From positions 1 to 31,644 of the forward strand of contig UZAE01000177.1 of assembly GCA_900617975.1 (NCBI GenBank): a stretch of 31,644 nt of DNA, read 5' to 3'. A program made the translations under genes and the position numbers. This DNA comes from Rodentolepis nana (Eukaryota; Platyhelminthes; Cestoda; Cyclophyllidea; Hymenolepididae). Below are positions 1 to 12,200 of the stretch, piece by piece (the stretch's first letter is position 1; each line of letters opens with the position of its first letter). The notes beneath the pieces are model-generated. The model did no database searches. It was given only the letters and a program-made list of their open reading frames with translations, and had not been told where the DNA came from.

Positions 1-110
1 GACATACAGTGGGGTCATGGTAGTTTGAAGTCAGAAGTCAACTGCCGATTAATAGGCTCTTTTGCCGTATGAGTATACATTTCCCAGGGTGTATCACATG
101 GAGGTATATA
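1..110 (-). repeat. SINE-like repeat, copy 1 (cut by window edge)
   Basis: Head part of the dispersed repeat family, in reverse orientation. It carries the family landmarks read backwards: GTCAACTGCC, TTTTGCCGTATGAG, CCCAGGGTG and GGAGGTA. The similarity stops just after GGAGGTA, so the outer 15-20 bases of the head are missing or diverged. The rest of the element lies left of the window. The conserved E-box and donor site seen in other copies are mutated here (CACATGG, GGTATA), so this looks like an older copy. Confidence 0.8.
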
Positions 111-1481
111 AAGCGCCACTATATAAGGTGCATCTGGGTTTCAAATAACTCGAATCAATGTAGTCTATGAAGTTACTTGTTGGTTGTCGAAACCCGAAGA
201 AATGGAGTGGTTTCAACGGCGTATTGATGCAAGATATTTGACACGCTTTTTCGTTGACCTTATTTTAATTCATTGCCATTCTTGCACAAAAAATAAATGT
301 AACCACCACGTGGTTTGCAGTCAAACGAGATTAACACTGAAAACTCCTAGACAAGTGTTATTGACTAGCATTAGTTACAGTTAATATCTAATTATTGTAG
401 CTATTACTCGACCTAAATTGTTTAAAAAAACAATTAAAATGATAATTCGATGGTAACATTAATTGCACTCATTTCCTACTGATGTTTGTACATCACCGTC
501 GTCATGGCATTTGATTTAGCGTATTTGAACATTTGTTGGGTCGAGAATGGAGTAACAAGGTGTCTTTCGTGGCTCTTAATGCTTCAATTTTCAGAAACTT
601 CATGAGGTTTCAACGCTTTGCAAATTGAACCAGCTATAACTAACGGAGCATCTACTCTCTTGGCTCAGCGTGGAAACACTTTTCAAAGACAATCTGTGAT
701 GACTTAAGTTACATTTGTGTGAACAGTCTGTTGCGGTTTGCTGCTCTATAACATGATCTCCACGTTTGGAATGGTTCTCAAGTATGATAACACAGTGTTG
801 ACTAATGGTTATTAATTTGCCCCACTCGTGACCTCATTTGCACCCCCAGTGTGATCGGCATCACGTATAAAACCTTCCCGAATGTTCGATCGCGCAAACA
901 TTTTATTATTTCAGCCACATGTTAATAAATACTCAGTGTTGAGTTAGATTTGAAATGCCCACAGAGAAGATTTTCGTTAATCGCGTTATATAAGCATCGC
1001 TATTGGGAATAACAGCTACTTCACATTCATTCAAATGCTCAAAATAAATTGTGTTCGATGAAATTCCATGCACTGATTCAATGTTGCTATAATTTTTGTT
1101 ATTGTAAAAAGTCATTTGCCAACGTCCACATAATTACTTCATTAAATTGAAGCTAATTTACAAAATACGAATTGAGGTGGAATTTTCATTGCTGTTACAC
1201 TCTATTAGATTGAAGAAGAGATCGATATAGAGTAAGCTTTATGATAATTTTGTATCTCGTTACTCATTTCCAGTTCTGACCTGTAGTTTTTATCTCTGAA
1301 TATCTAATCAGATGAACAATGTTTATGGCTTTGAATTTGAAGTACTTTTACGCAATTAGTTGTCTCGTGCCCCAAAAGTGCGTAGAATTGGCGAAAGTTT
1401 TGTCAGCGTTATGCTATCAGGCGTGATGTTCTTTTCTTATAAAAACTAGTATTCATTTAAAGTAAAATAATGCCTACTTTT
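111..1481. other. AT-rich non-coding stretch
   Basis: No gene was recognised. Open frames here (for example 184-384 plus, 933-1115 minus) are 60-66 codons, have no recognisable domain and show no convincing splice continuation. No RNA gene or tandem repeat was noticed. Confidence 0.5.
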
Positions 1482-1493
1482 AGTTTTCAGTAA

Positions 1494-1827
1494 CGGGGTG
1501 TGCGAAAGACTTACCTCCACGTAGTGCACCCTGGGCAACGTATATTCGTACGGCAAAAAAGTCTATCAATGGGCAGTTGACTTCTCACTTCAAACTACCA
1601 CCACCTCACTCTATGCCATATTTGACTATTTCCACAGTACTCTTCTTACCTTTTTTCTACCTTTGTGTTTGTCTCTTACATCTTTGAAACACTTTTCTGT
1701 CCCCCCCCCCTCTCGACTTTTTTTCAATTTGATGTTCCTTCCCCTCTGTGAAGTCTGAAGTCAACTAAAGGGCTAATGATAACCATCAAGACGCCTGCCA
1801 TTTGATATAAATAAATAAATATAAATA
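1494..1827 (+). repeat. SINE-like repeat, copy 2 (full length)
   Basis: Near-complete copy of about 333 bp. It starts with the GGGGTGTGCG head, continues with the ACTTACCTCCACG block, then a pyrimidine-rich centre with a run of ten C (1701-1710). It ends with GGGCTAATGATAACCATCA, the CATTTGATATAA block and an ATAA-repeat tail. A perfect 12-bp direct repeat, AGTTTTCAGTAA, flanks it (1482-1493 and 1828-1839). Target-site duplication plus a simple-repeat 3' tail fits target-primed retrotransposition of a short non-autonomous element. No open frame or reverse transcriptase is present. Confidence 0.88.
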
Positions 1828-1839
1828 AGTTTTCAGTAA

Positions 1840-4182
1840 TAAGTTTAGGTGAAATTCTTTCAACCAATAGCTGTAGTGGATACTTTACCGAGACCAGAAA
1901 ATTGAATGAAATACTGACATCCACTATCAACTTGAAGTATTCATTCCAATAATTCTTCAAAATGATGCCTAATCAGTGCATTAAACTTAGTTATAATAAC
2001 GCGGATATTCTTGAATTTTTAAATTAGCTTTCGACTAAGTAACATAGGGCAGAATAGTAATGAGATATGGCCACCTTATAAACAAAAGTAAAAACTCAAC
2101 GAAGTTTTTTATTCATTTCACTTTATTTGCTTTTATTTGGTTCACAGTCATTTTAATTAATCGCCGATTTTTCGTAAAGTTGTAGTCAAAATTTTGGCAA
2201 TATTCTTCAGTACTATCAATTCCATATCTTTTCCTCAAAAAATTTCCATTTCGCTTCTTAATTGCATTTCAGTCATTGATTTAATGAATCGGTGACCAAT
2301 GTGGCGCCTAGTACATCCTGCTAACAATCGTGCTAGCCGCATTAAACCGCCAACCAGGGTGAACACTGTGCTACCTTTTGCTATTAAAGTTAGTCCCTAC
2401 GCTTCCACGGTCTGTTTCATAAAGTCTTAACAGAAAGTACTTTAACAGAAACTGAATTTATTCAAGAGCATATTCTGTAATCTACACTTAAGACAGAAGG
2501 GAGAAGGAACCAATCAAAGATCTTAGCCCCTCTCTTGGCATATGTCTGCTCTTATTCTTACTGCAACCGTTCTGATTAGATAGTGAGATCGTTAGTATGG
2601 GTTTATTTGATTCACCATATTGGGCCAGTACATATCGTACACAAGTTATCCGTTTCCTTGCCTTTGTTAGTTCATCAAATTGGTACAAAGCAAATATGTG
2701 AGTCAAACTGCGCATTCGTGAGAACTTATGAGACACAATATGGAAATATATCCTTTGGAAAAGGCACAAAATGCGGGAGATTAAAACGCACTTTTTTAAA
2801 TACTTAGAGAATTTATGCGCATTGATCTGCGCGGTTGTCTGCCAGGTTAGAAGTCACCTTTTAGATTCCCACTCAGTGGACCGAGTGGCCAAGGCTACTG
2901 ATTTAGTCTGACCAATATCGAGAGCGTCTGATTTCTCCCAACAGAGAACACCATAATGCCACAATCTAGCTGAATGGGCCTCTAAGAATGCATTCTTCAA
3001 TACACCCGTCAAATAGAGCCCCAGGGAGGTCTTGAAATATTATCCAAGAAGGCAGTTGATGAAATACCACTTTTGAATGGAAATGTAACTCGATAAGGAA
3101 TGTAAGGTACTCTCAACTGTTACCCAGTTTCCGCACAATTAACCCCCTGGGGCATTCTTCAGTGGATGATCGTGGTTTACTTCCAGCTTGCTACAACATT
3201 AAAGGCCAAGTTTAAGGGTTTAACCTCGGTGTTCAAAGAAATACTTGACTTGGTCTCGGTAAGAGAAGTGCCCGAAGTAGAATCACTTTGTGATGCCTTG
3301 TTACGGTTCCCATGTTCATTCCTAAAGGTGAAGACCTCTTCATTTAATGAACAGTTAAAAGTCGGCTCATCGCCTGGCTGTACTTGAATTCGCCAGAACT
3401 GACAGAAGTGTTGTCAAAAGTGGCGTGCATCCCCTAATCAATAAGACAGGCAGACTACTGGGAGACTATCGTCATCATAGCAGGCACTGTGGCCTTGAGC
3501 AGTGACTGATAGGGTCTCACTCTAGGTCAACTTTATAGGGAGCTTTAAATATTTTCTTATTATTGACAGTGATCAGTTGTTTAAATATCAAATTTTACTA
3601 ACCGAATGAACGGATTTATAGGTTTGTTTTATTTTTTAGTGAAAGAAGATAGCAGAATTTGGATTCACAATATGTTCTATTATTTTTGGAGATTTGGAAA
3701 AGCGGTATGCACTTCTCAAAGGCACCTCAATGATAGAGTGCAGAAGTACTTAATGTATAACGAAGTAATGACTGCCTTGAGTAGACAACATTTGGAAAAT
3801 TAAATACCTATTGGTATATTCGTGGAAAAGCAGCTCCTTCCATATTGCAAACATGAATTTTTTCCGAAAGTATTCACATACGATTGAAAACGTTCGCCTA
3901 CAAACGTCCTGCGATATTTCAATAGAGATGGGATTTTACAGACATGGGGCTGATATTCAACTTCGTTTGCGTGTTTAGTCAATAGTATACAAGGCGCACA
4001 AATGACTTTCAGTGGATGATTTTGTTGAATTTTATCTTTGTTAATGAGAATACTCACACTTGTAAAAATAAATAAAAGAATACACGAAATCTAAAATTCC
4101 TAAAATCTCACTTTTCATAATATCGAAATCTCCTCCGTTTATTCCGAATTAAATTATCGTTAAAACATTTTACTTTACTATG
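1840..4182. other. Non-coding stretch, no recognised gene
   Basis: No recognisable gene. The part around 2820-3540 is visibly richer in GC than its surroundings and might be a decayed repeat or relic, but nothing in it matches a family I know. Open frames at 3166-3387 and 3606-3803 (73 and 65 codons) have no recognisable domain and are not called genes. Confidence 0.4.
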
Positions 4183-4192
4183 GTATCTTGAG

Positions 4193-4479
4193 GGGGGTGT
4201 GCGATAGACTTACCTCCGCGTGGTGCACCCTAGGAAGCGTAATCTCATACGGCAATGAAGTCTATTAACCGGTAGTTGATTGCTCACTTCAAACTAACAT
4301 CATATGTCATATTCGACCACTTCCACAGTGCTCATCTTGCCTTTTCTCTGCTTTTGCAACTGTCTCTTTTACATCTGCGACTTTCTGTTACTTTGATGTT
4401 CCTTCCGTCTGTTAAGCCCAAGGTCCACTAAGGGCTAATGATAACTGTCAAAACGTCCGTCATTTGATATCAATAAGTT
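4193..4479 (+). repeat. SINE-like repeat, copy 3
   Basis: Copy of about 287 bp with head, pyrimidine-rich middle and tail in the family order, but with an internal loss in the C-rich part and a tail reduced to one ATCAATAA unit. A perfect 10-bp direct repeat, GTATCTTGAG, flanks it (4183-4192 and 4480-4489), which marks the insertion limits. It is diverged from the other copies (for example CCGCGTGG instead of CCACGTGG), suggesting an older insertion. Confidence 0.85.
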
Positions 4480-4489
4480 GTATCTTGAG

Positions 4490-5620
4490 ACCAAATTTTG
4501 TCCAATTTTTCATTATTCGCGCTAAATACATCCTACTTATGATATATGAGTAGAGATAAAGTATTCCAAATTTTTGCGAAATTTAAGTTTCAATTTTTGG
4601 TTACCTTATAAACAAAGCGCACTTCCCTCTAGACCATTTAAAATACGCTTTGCGTTCTTTTAAGGCCACTTTAATTTCTATAGGCTTTCTTGCCTAATCC
4701 GAAATCATATGATTACACAAACAATGCGAACAATGTTTTAGACGTAGTCTAATTTCCCTTCCATTACTTCTTGGATTTCATTTGTTTTATCGATATTTTA
4801 AGTCTATAATAAAGTGTTCTTCCTCTGACTAGGGCATGCTGGGTAGCGGAAAGTAGTATAAGAGGAAACCCGATGAGAAACCACTTTCTCATAGCCCATT
4901 TACCAAGCGTTGACTCGTAATTTACCTAAAGTTCGTTCAATAACATTAATACTTCTACTGATAATACATTTGATGCAATAAAGCCCTTAAATAGAAGTTC
5001 TCTTCTTTCTCTAACAATGGCATTGTTATCCTTAATACGACTTCGGTTATTGCAACAACGAATAATTGCCTAAACGTGATTATTCACTGTTAAATTAATA
5101 TAATTAAAAGTTGGTAAAGTTCTCTGCCAATTATTTTTACTCCATTCGAATTTTCAAGGTCGCGAGAAATCTTGTAAAAATCATTTTCAGTTACAGCAGA
5201 TGTGGTAAACGGAATTAACTAGCCTAGCCCAGTATGACTAGAGCGTCAGCACTCGTTTTCACAATTTCATTGGATGGGCGATATCGATTGATCGTCTAAG
5301 CTATGTGTCTGTTCACGCGTACCGCTAGTACTTGCAGGCACTGATCGATGACTATTACTTCGCTAGTTTAACACGCAGGCAGCCTTCAGCTGCTATGGCT
5401 TTCTCTAAGGCCTACCTCGCATGAAAATTTAGAGCCGTTTTATTAAACCTAAGATTTTATGATCTTAGACTGGGTCAAAACGTCTCAAACTTTTCCGGAT
5501 GATTAGTACTACGTTCCTCTGCCTGTTTGCCGAGTTTGGTTACGATATACCAAATTTTAAAGAAAATAATATAAGTTAAAATGTATAAAGCGGACTCGAA
5601 ATGAACTTATTTTCTGCATT
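4490..5620. other. Non-coding stretch
   Basis: No gene recognised. Bases about 5200-5430 are GC-richer than the surroundings and contain several short palindromic words, but no open frame or known repeat could be assigned. Confidence 0.4.
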
Positions 5621-5629
5621 GCATTAAGT

Positions 5630-5762
5630 CTTTGTGCGCGCCTAGTCAGAATAACACATTCGCATACAACGCGCGTTGCAACCAATACAAGCAGAGTAGT
5701 GTGACAGACAGGCGCATGCGTCGCGTGCACTATGTGCGTTGGTGAGTGAAAATAGTGCGTAA
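5630..5762 (+). promoter_or_regulatory. Promoter-like CpG-containing block with donor site
   Basis: A short block that stands out from AT-rich flanks because it is dense in CG dinucleotides. It holds a CCAAT word (near 5680), the near-palindrome GCGCATGCG (near 5714), which resembles the core recognised by NRF1-type factors, and a good splice-donor match, GTTG followed by GTGAGTG (near 5740). Together these would fit a plus-strand promoter with a non-coding first exon. No downstream coding exon could be linked to it, so this is inference only. Confidence 0.22.
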
Positions 5763-5944
5763 GTATTACCCAAACTAAAATATCTCAAATGCTATGTTGA
5801 TGGACCACATAGTCCCGAATTGTGCTAAATCCCCTTAAGAGGAACGGCTGTGACCCCGAATCACTTGGACTCACTCTATGACTAACCACCTAAAGCTGAC
5901 CTCTGTGGCCTTAAATAACCGCTGGTGCTAAAAGCACAATCAGG

Positions 5945-6157
5945 TCAGGTAGCGCAAGGGTAGGGGGCGGTTAGAAAACAGTTAATTGAAGAAGAAACAG
6001 CACATAAGTTACTATTATAAAGTCTATAGAATACAACATGTCCGTACACTGATATAGGCACCTCTTTTGCCCGTTTGAGATCAATACAAGCCCGTAGGCA
6101 CAAGAGAAACAAAACACCAGGCAATGCAACGGGTAGCAAGCTGATCAGGTCCGCCAT
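5945..6157 (-). CDS. Possible small membrane protein ORF (70 aa)
   Basis: I do not recognise this protein. The frame opens with MADLISLLPVALPGVLFLL, a hydrophobic stretch (residues about 4-22) that could be a membrane anchor or signal sequence. It is followed by a positively charged segment (LKRAKE) and a Cys/Ser-rich end. A good ATG context (AATATGGCGG) overlaps a motif that occurs a second time 182 bp away. It lies 411 bp downstream of the histone H3 stop on the same strand, so it may be only 3'-flanking sequence. A GTGCCT after codon 32 could also be a donor, giving a different C-terminus. Confidence 0.2.
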   Translation of the reverse strand: MADLISLLPVALPGVLFLLCLRACIDLKRAKEVPISVYGHVVFYRLYNSNLCAVSSSINCFLTAPYPCAT

Positions 6158-6346
6158 ATTGAATTGTAACTAGTAAAACAAAACTAGGGCTCCAACTTGG
6201 AAGCTTAAGAATTAGGAACTAAGCCGCCCAAAAAGTTGACGAAGCAAAGGGGCCAACGCAACCCCGTGAAGCCAAAAATACTCTAGCTAGCCATTATTTA
6301 TAAAGCACTGATGAGCATAAGGAACATTTTATCCGCCATATTGAAT
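6150..6346 (-). promoter_or_regulatory. Two identical 15-bp YY1/TISU-like motifs
   Basis: TCCGCCATATTGAAT occurs perfectly at 6150-6164 and 6332-6346. Read on the minus strand each is ATTCAATATGGCGGA, which fits the CCGCCATNTTG core of YY1-type sites and resembles the TISU initiator (ATGGCGG). Each motif contains an ATG that opens a short minus-strand frame, one of 70 codons and one of 14. They sit just downstream of the histone gene. Function is inferred only from motif resemblance. Confidence 0.3.
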
Positions 6347-6567
6347 CTGAAAGCGAAAGCGCAACCCCCGCGGGTTTAAAAAGAGGCACAAACTTCAAAT
6401 TGAAACACAACCCAAAACAAAGCCAAAACAAGAAGTTAATTGTAACCAACATAAATGCACGAAGTTTTGTATATTTGAAACAACAATAACAACAAAAAAT
6501 GAATGCTATAGCCAAGGGGTGAAAGGTTCCCTAATACAGATTAAAAGGAAACAGTTAAAGTAAACAC

Positions 6568-6981
<414 letters not shown>

Positions 6982-7059
6982 TTATCAGCAGCTAACCGAT
7001 AAAATGAATGAAGAGCTCCCCGATTCTTTAGATTTAAACAATTAATCCACTTAAACAAA

Positions 7060-9236
7060 ATGTTACATAAATCTAAGGTTATTATTTTACAAACAAAAAA
7101 GAATTGCTTAAGTATCAGTTTGTATGTAAAAGGTTTCTATTTTTAATTAAATGGCAAATTGCATTAAAAACCAAAGTATCAATTTCTTCTGTCAATTAGA
7201 AACTATGGAAGAGTTAGATTTAATTTGCGTATTATTTTTGACACACTGTGTCAAAATAAAACGTAATAAATATATGTTGGCAATAAAGTAGGTTTTCGTT
7301 TAAATTATTTCAATATTTCGTGAGGTAAAAGCCAATCAAACTCAAGTTTAGTCTGAGTTTTTTCGCTTTTATGTTTCTAAGATATTCGATCTTACTTCAT
7401 AACAATTATATTTACGTATGCCTCACCTTGTTAGTTCAAAACCCGCAAAATTTATGTCACTATTCGTTTTTCATTCTAGAAATCTTCGCCTCAGTGCGTG
7501 ACGAATAGCTTAGAAATAGATAATTAGTACGCAAAAATAGATACGATAAATAGATCTGATTTAAAACTCCTAGAAACAATTTTAATTAACTAAACTAAAA
7601 ATATGGTTTTATGTTTAAAAGATAACATTTTGTTTCCTTTATGAAAGCTTAGTATTTTGTTTATCACAATAACAGATTTAAATTACAGTTTAAGCTTTTC
7701 ATAAATAATAAATTAATATAACAAGCAATAGTACCTGCATACTTGGCTTGTTTAAATTATATTTAATTGAATCCCTTCACAACATCTCTTTTCTTACTTT
7801 ACATAAATTAATTGCTAAGCTTTACTGATTGCATGTTGTTCGCCATCTCAGCTCCACTGGACTTATTCTCTCTCACACTAGTGTGTAATGAAAAATATTT
7901 TGCTCAATATTTCTGTACATAAAAAACATCGAGTTCCTGTAATCATGCAAATAACTATTCAATTATCATTGATTAAATTCTGTTTATAAATTAAATTCAG
8001 GATTACGATTTAATCTTTTCGAACCGCAATTCAAAAGAATCACGAGGATAAATCATGAAAACTTTAGTTCAATAAAAATCTTGTTAATTATACTCCATTA
8101 AATATGATTAAATTGCTAACGAATATGACAATAGATACAATTTTAACTGTTACTATATTATAGAGTACAATTCATGCATACATTGTATTTGGTAGAATTG
8201 AGTCAAATTCTTCGAACTAAACTTTCTCTCGGCGTCCTAAATTTAAATGTAATCTTATTTTTTTCCTTTAAGAACTTCAAATTGCATCTTTTATTGTGCG
8301 AACAAGATACAAGCTAATCAGATGCAATAATTTATTTCCGTATACTTATTAAAAAGTTCATAATGGGACATACAAACACTCATTTTGTAATAACGAATCT
8401 CATTTTACGACGCGAATTCTATAAGGAACGTGTCTTGTATGAACGTATTTATCTGTTTGCCTTTTCTTTAGTTAATACATAATTTTCGTCAAAATTTATA
8501 CCCATGTATTTATACCCATGATTAGAGCTTAGTTGCAACCAATTCATGTACCTATTAAGGTGAGCAAAATGATATATATTTGAAATTAATGATGACTAAT
8601 AAACAAGCTAATGAAACATTTAAATAATAGTTTCAACCGTTTTTAGCTGGCTAAAATGGAACTCAAACTTGTGATGTACCTTTGAATATTAAATGTGCGA
8701 ATATATCGTTTGGCAAATTAATCAGTTTCTGTATTACTATCTAGCATATTTACTAGCTGCACAATTTTCGATTCATAAATTTAGATCTAAATTAGAAGAG
8801 CATTGAAGCTTCTACTTTTGTGCGGATAATAATAAATGCACTAGAAGCGTATGTAAAATAACATGATCAATCAAAACCGAACGTCAAATTTTGTTACATT
8901 TAAAAATGCATTATGAAACATGCCTTCAGAACTTAAGTTCGTTGAGGCTCAGTCTTGGGTAATTTGTTTGTTCTCTGTCAAATTTAAGCAATAAATATAA
9001 TTTTCTCCTAACGCGTCATTAAAATTTTCGTTTAATTCGATGAAGTTGAATCAAATATTGAACAAAAATGAATAGGTTATAAGTATATGTGATTGAGCGC
9101 AGATGTATCTATAGGTACAAATCAATTTTGTTCAGAAAATCTATCCCATGTTTTAAAGATTAATGTTCCGACTTAGTTCGTTAGTAGAGTAGTCACTCAA
9201 AGATTTTGCTATTTAAGGGCGAAGTTTGCGTATTTT
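7060..9236. other. AT-rich spacer between H3 and kinase gene
   Basis: About 2.2 kb of strongly AT-rich DNA. No open frame of note, no copy of the dispersed repeat and no RNA gene was seen. It should hold the H3 promoter at its left side and the 3' end of the minus-strand kinase gene at its right side. I could not pick out a convincing canonical poly(A) signal for the latter. Confidence 0.45.
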
Positions 9237-12200
9237 TTAGAATTCTTCCTTTCTAAGCCACTTTGTAATCTGTGCAAATGTTTGCCTTTCCTTAGGACAT
9301 ATTTGCCAGCAGAATTTCAATACAGGTAGAATGTTGGTAAATTCCTTTTTCGAGGAGTTAGGGTAATTTCCACTTTGTATGAATTTACGTAGGTTACCCG
9401 GCGGAACATCTACAAAGAGTAGGAATAAAGATTTGACAACTATTTAGAGAAAAATCCTGCGATTCTCGAATTTATTACGTCCAAGTAAGCGCAAGTTCTG
9501 ATATTATCCAACAAATTGTATATCTAATTTCGCTGGTTTATGCGTGAATGCTTGTTTAGAGTATGCTAACAACTCTTATGAAAGTTTGTGTCTTCAAAAA
9601 TCAGTTTTTAGATGAAACTAAGATGATAATATATAACTCAATTAAAATATGATCAGGAAGTGGAATAGAGACATTTTAAAACGAACCTTTGTAAGGTTCT
9701 TCGCCCCTGGTAAAGATAACGAAGCCCAAAATACCAAAAGCCCACACATCCGAATGGTGCGTAAAAGTTTTAGGATCCTCTACTAATTCAGGTGCAGACC
9801 AATAATCAAAAGGATACCAGTCTAAAAAGTGAAAAATGATTAAAAACGCAGGTTTAGCGGATTTCTACGTTAGTAAAGCCTGGGTTAAGTCTCAGAAACC
9901 TTTGTGAAAGATTCTCCCAATTACCGAGTCTAGAGAAGCAGAGACGTATAACCGATACGTTTATTCACTAGATACCGAAGGTGAACTGTGATCACGCCGG
10001 TAGCTTAATCATGATCAGGATGGCGAATTAGGATAAACAAACAGAGGTTAATGATTGGTCACTGTTTGTACGGTCGCACCTCCCAATCCTGGCGTGCAGG
10101 CTTGCGATGACGTGTTAAGCTATGATGTGTCCCACACAGGCATTAAAGAAAAAGTAAGGGTATTATCTGCTTTGAGGTATTAAAGTACAACTTTATAAAA
10201 TTTATAGCCCTATTTATTTTAACGAAAAACGCGTACTCTATTCAGTCCACTTCTGAAATTTGCATACTCCATTTGCTGTCAAATTTAGTTATATAAGAAC
10301 CACTGCTCACAAATAAACTTGGTTGCTTCAGTTAGATTAAAGCTATCACAAGTTATGAGCTTCGAATTGAAAAATCATGAGGGAAAATAACAGGCTTAAT
10401 AAAATTATATTTAAGGGGCGTGCGATAGACTTACCTCCACGTGGTGCACCCTGGGCAACGTATACGTATACTGCAAAAAAGTCTATTAACTGGCAGTTAA
10501 CTACGATAGACTTACCTCCACGTGGTGCACCCTGGGCAACGTACTTTCTTACGGCAAAAATTCTATCACTCGGCATTCGTTTTTCAATAGACTTACCTCC
10601 ACGTGGTGCACCCTGGGCAACGTATATTCATACGGCAAAGTCTATTAACTGGTAGTTGACTTCTCCTATACTGCAAAAAAGTCTATTTATCGGCAATTGA
10701 CTTCTGACTACAAACTACTATGACCTGACTGTCATATTCAACCCTTTCGCAGTACTCATCTCACCTTTTCTCTGCCTTTGTGTGTCTGTCTCTTTCACAT
10801 CTGTTAATCATTATTCTGCCCCCCCCCGGCTCGACATTTTGTCACTTTGATGTTCCTCCTTCTCTCTGTGAAGCCCGAAGTCGGTTAAAGGGCTAATGAT
10901 TACTATCAAAGCGCCTGCCATTTGAGACAAATAAATAAAATTATATTTAAAGAATATGCCTTTACGTTCAGGTGCCCTCTAAAGCAAATTGACGATCAAT
11001 GTTAGGGTATTTAAGGCCGATCAAAGGGCTTCACAATTAACCAAAATGTGTACTTCTAAGAGCACGTAGAACAGTATGCACTTTAAATTTGAAGGCATTA
11101 AGTCATCTCAACGTACAAAAAATTTAGTTGAAGATATTGTTGGAGGGGATAATTACTCACCAACATAATTACCACTCAGTCTATGAAGCTTACTCTAGCA
11201 CCTTTTATTTGAATCAATCGTTAATACATATTTTCTAATAATTAGTGTTTTAAGGCCTAGGTGGAAAGAAAGGCGATGTACAATTAGTTTAGATGTATGG
11301 TGCTCCTGGCATGAGATAATTAAATATCTTAAGAAAAATAGATAAAATAATTCAATCTTTTGACTGTGTAGCAATTTCTACCGGGTTTCTAATTCTCCAG
11401 GACACTTCCCCACTCTTAGCAGTTTCTGCTATTTCAATTGTATAAAAAACAATCTTTGTTGTATGTTCTATGGTATACTTATCGATATTCCTGTCAAAGG
11501 AAGACGCGAGTTCTCCTAGTAAAGGCCGAATGTTCCCACAATTGAGTTTGTGGGAAACACAATAGTAGCATGGATGAACCAAAGAATCTCGTGTACGTTC
11601 GTGAACACAGAAATATCCCAGCCAATCAATAACCGATAGTCAAACCATGGTCAATGACATGCAACACGAATAAGCGTATTCCTCGTTGTACGGCTAGTTT
11701 TCATATATGGTGGTGGGGGGGGGGGTATTATTTAGTTTTGCTTTAAATATTTGGGAGGACAAAGTCCAGATTTCTTCGTGTAGCAAATCTCTAATTGTAA
11801 GCCAAAACGCGTTTCATGTTAGTTCTCTTAAAGAAATGTAATTCTTAACATTCATTTAAAAATGGTGAAATGGAAAATTCACATTTCTTTTGATTTTTCA
11901 ACGGAAAATATTTGTTAAATTTTACAGTTTTATGTTCAGTTGGATAAAGGAAAGGGGCTTTAATAGACTTCATGACTCTAATGATTTAAGAAAAGCTATT
12001 CAATAGAATTTGAAATACCTAATCAAAAACCTAAATCAACTTAGGAATGCGTTTCCGAACTCTTATAATGAAACCGTGATTGGACACTACACTTATTTGG
12101 ATGTGAGTCGATTGGCGTCGTTGTAAGCGCACTTACCCTACATTGGCACCACGGAACCGCTCTTACTAATTCTACAATTTGATTTCTCTACAAATCTCCA

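Noticed and set aside
1494..1827. Hammerhead ribozyme within the repeat
   Set aside because: I looked for the CTGATGA and GAAA core; only CTAATGA was found, without a matching GAAA arm.
1494..1827. tRNA-type promoter boxes in the repeat head
   Set aside because: No convincing A-box or GGTTCGANNCC B-box. Without them a tRNA origin cannot be claimed.
10346..10655. Open frames on both strands with repeated RGAPWATY / VAQGAPRG words
   Set aside because: They are translations of the tandem repeat heads. The repetition comes from DNA-level duplication and there is no sign of an independent protein.
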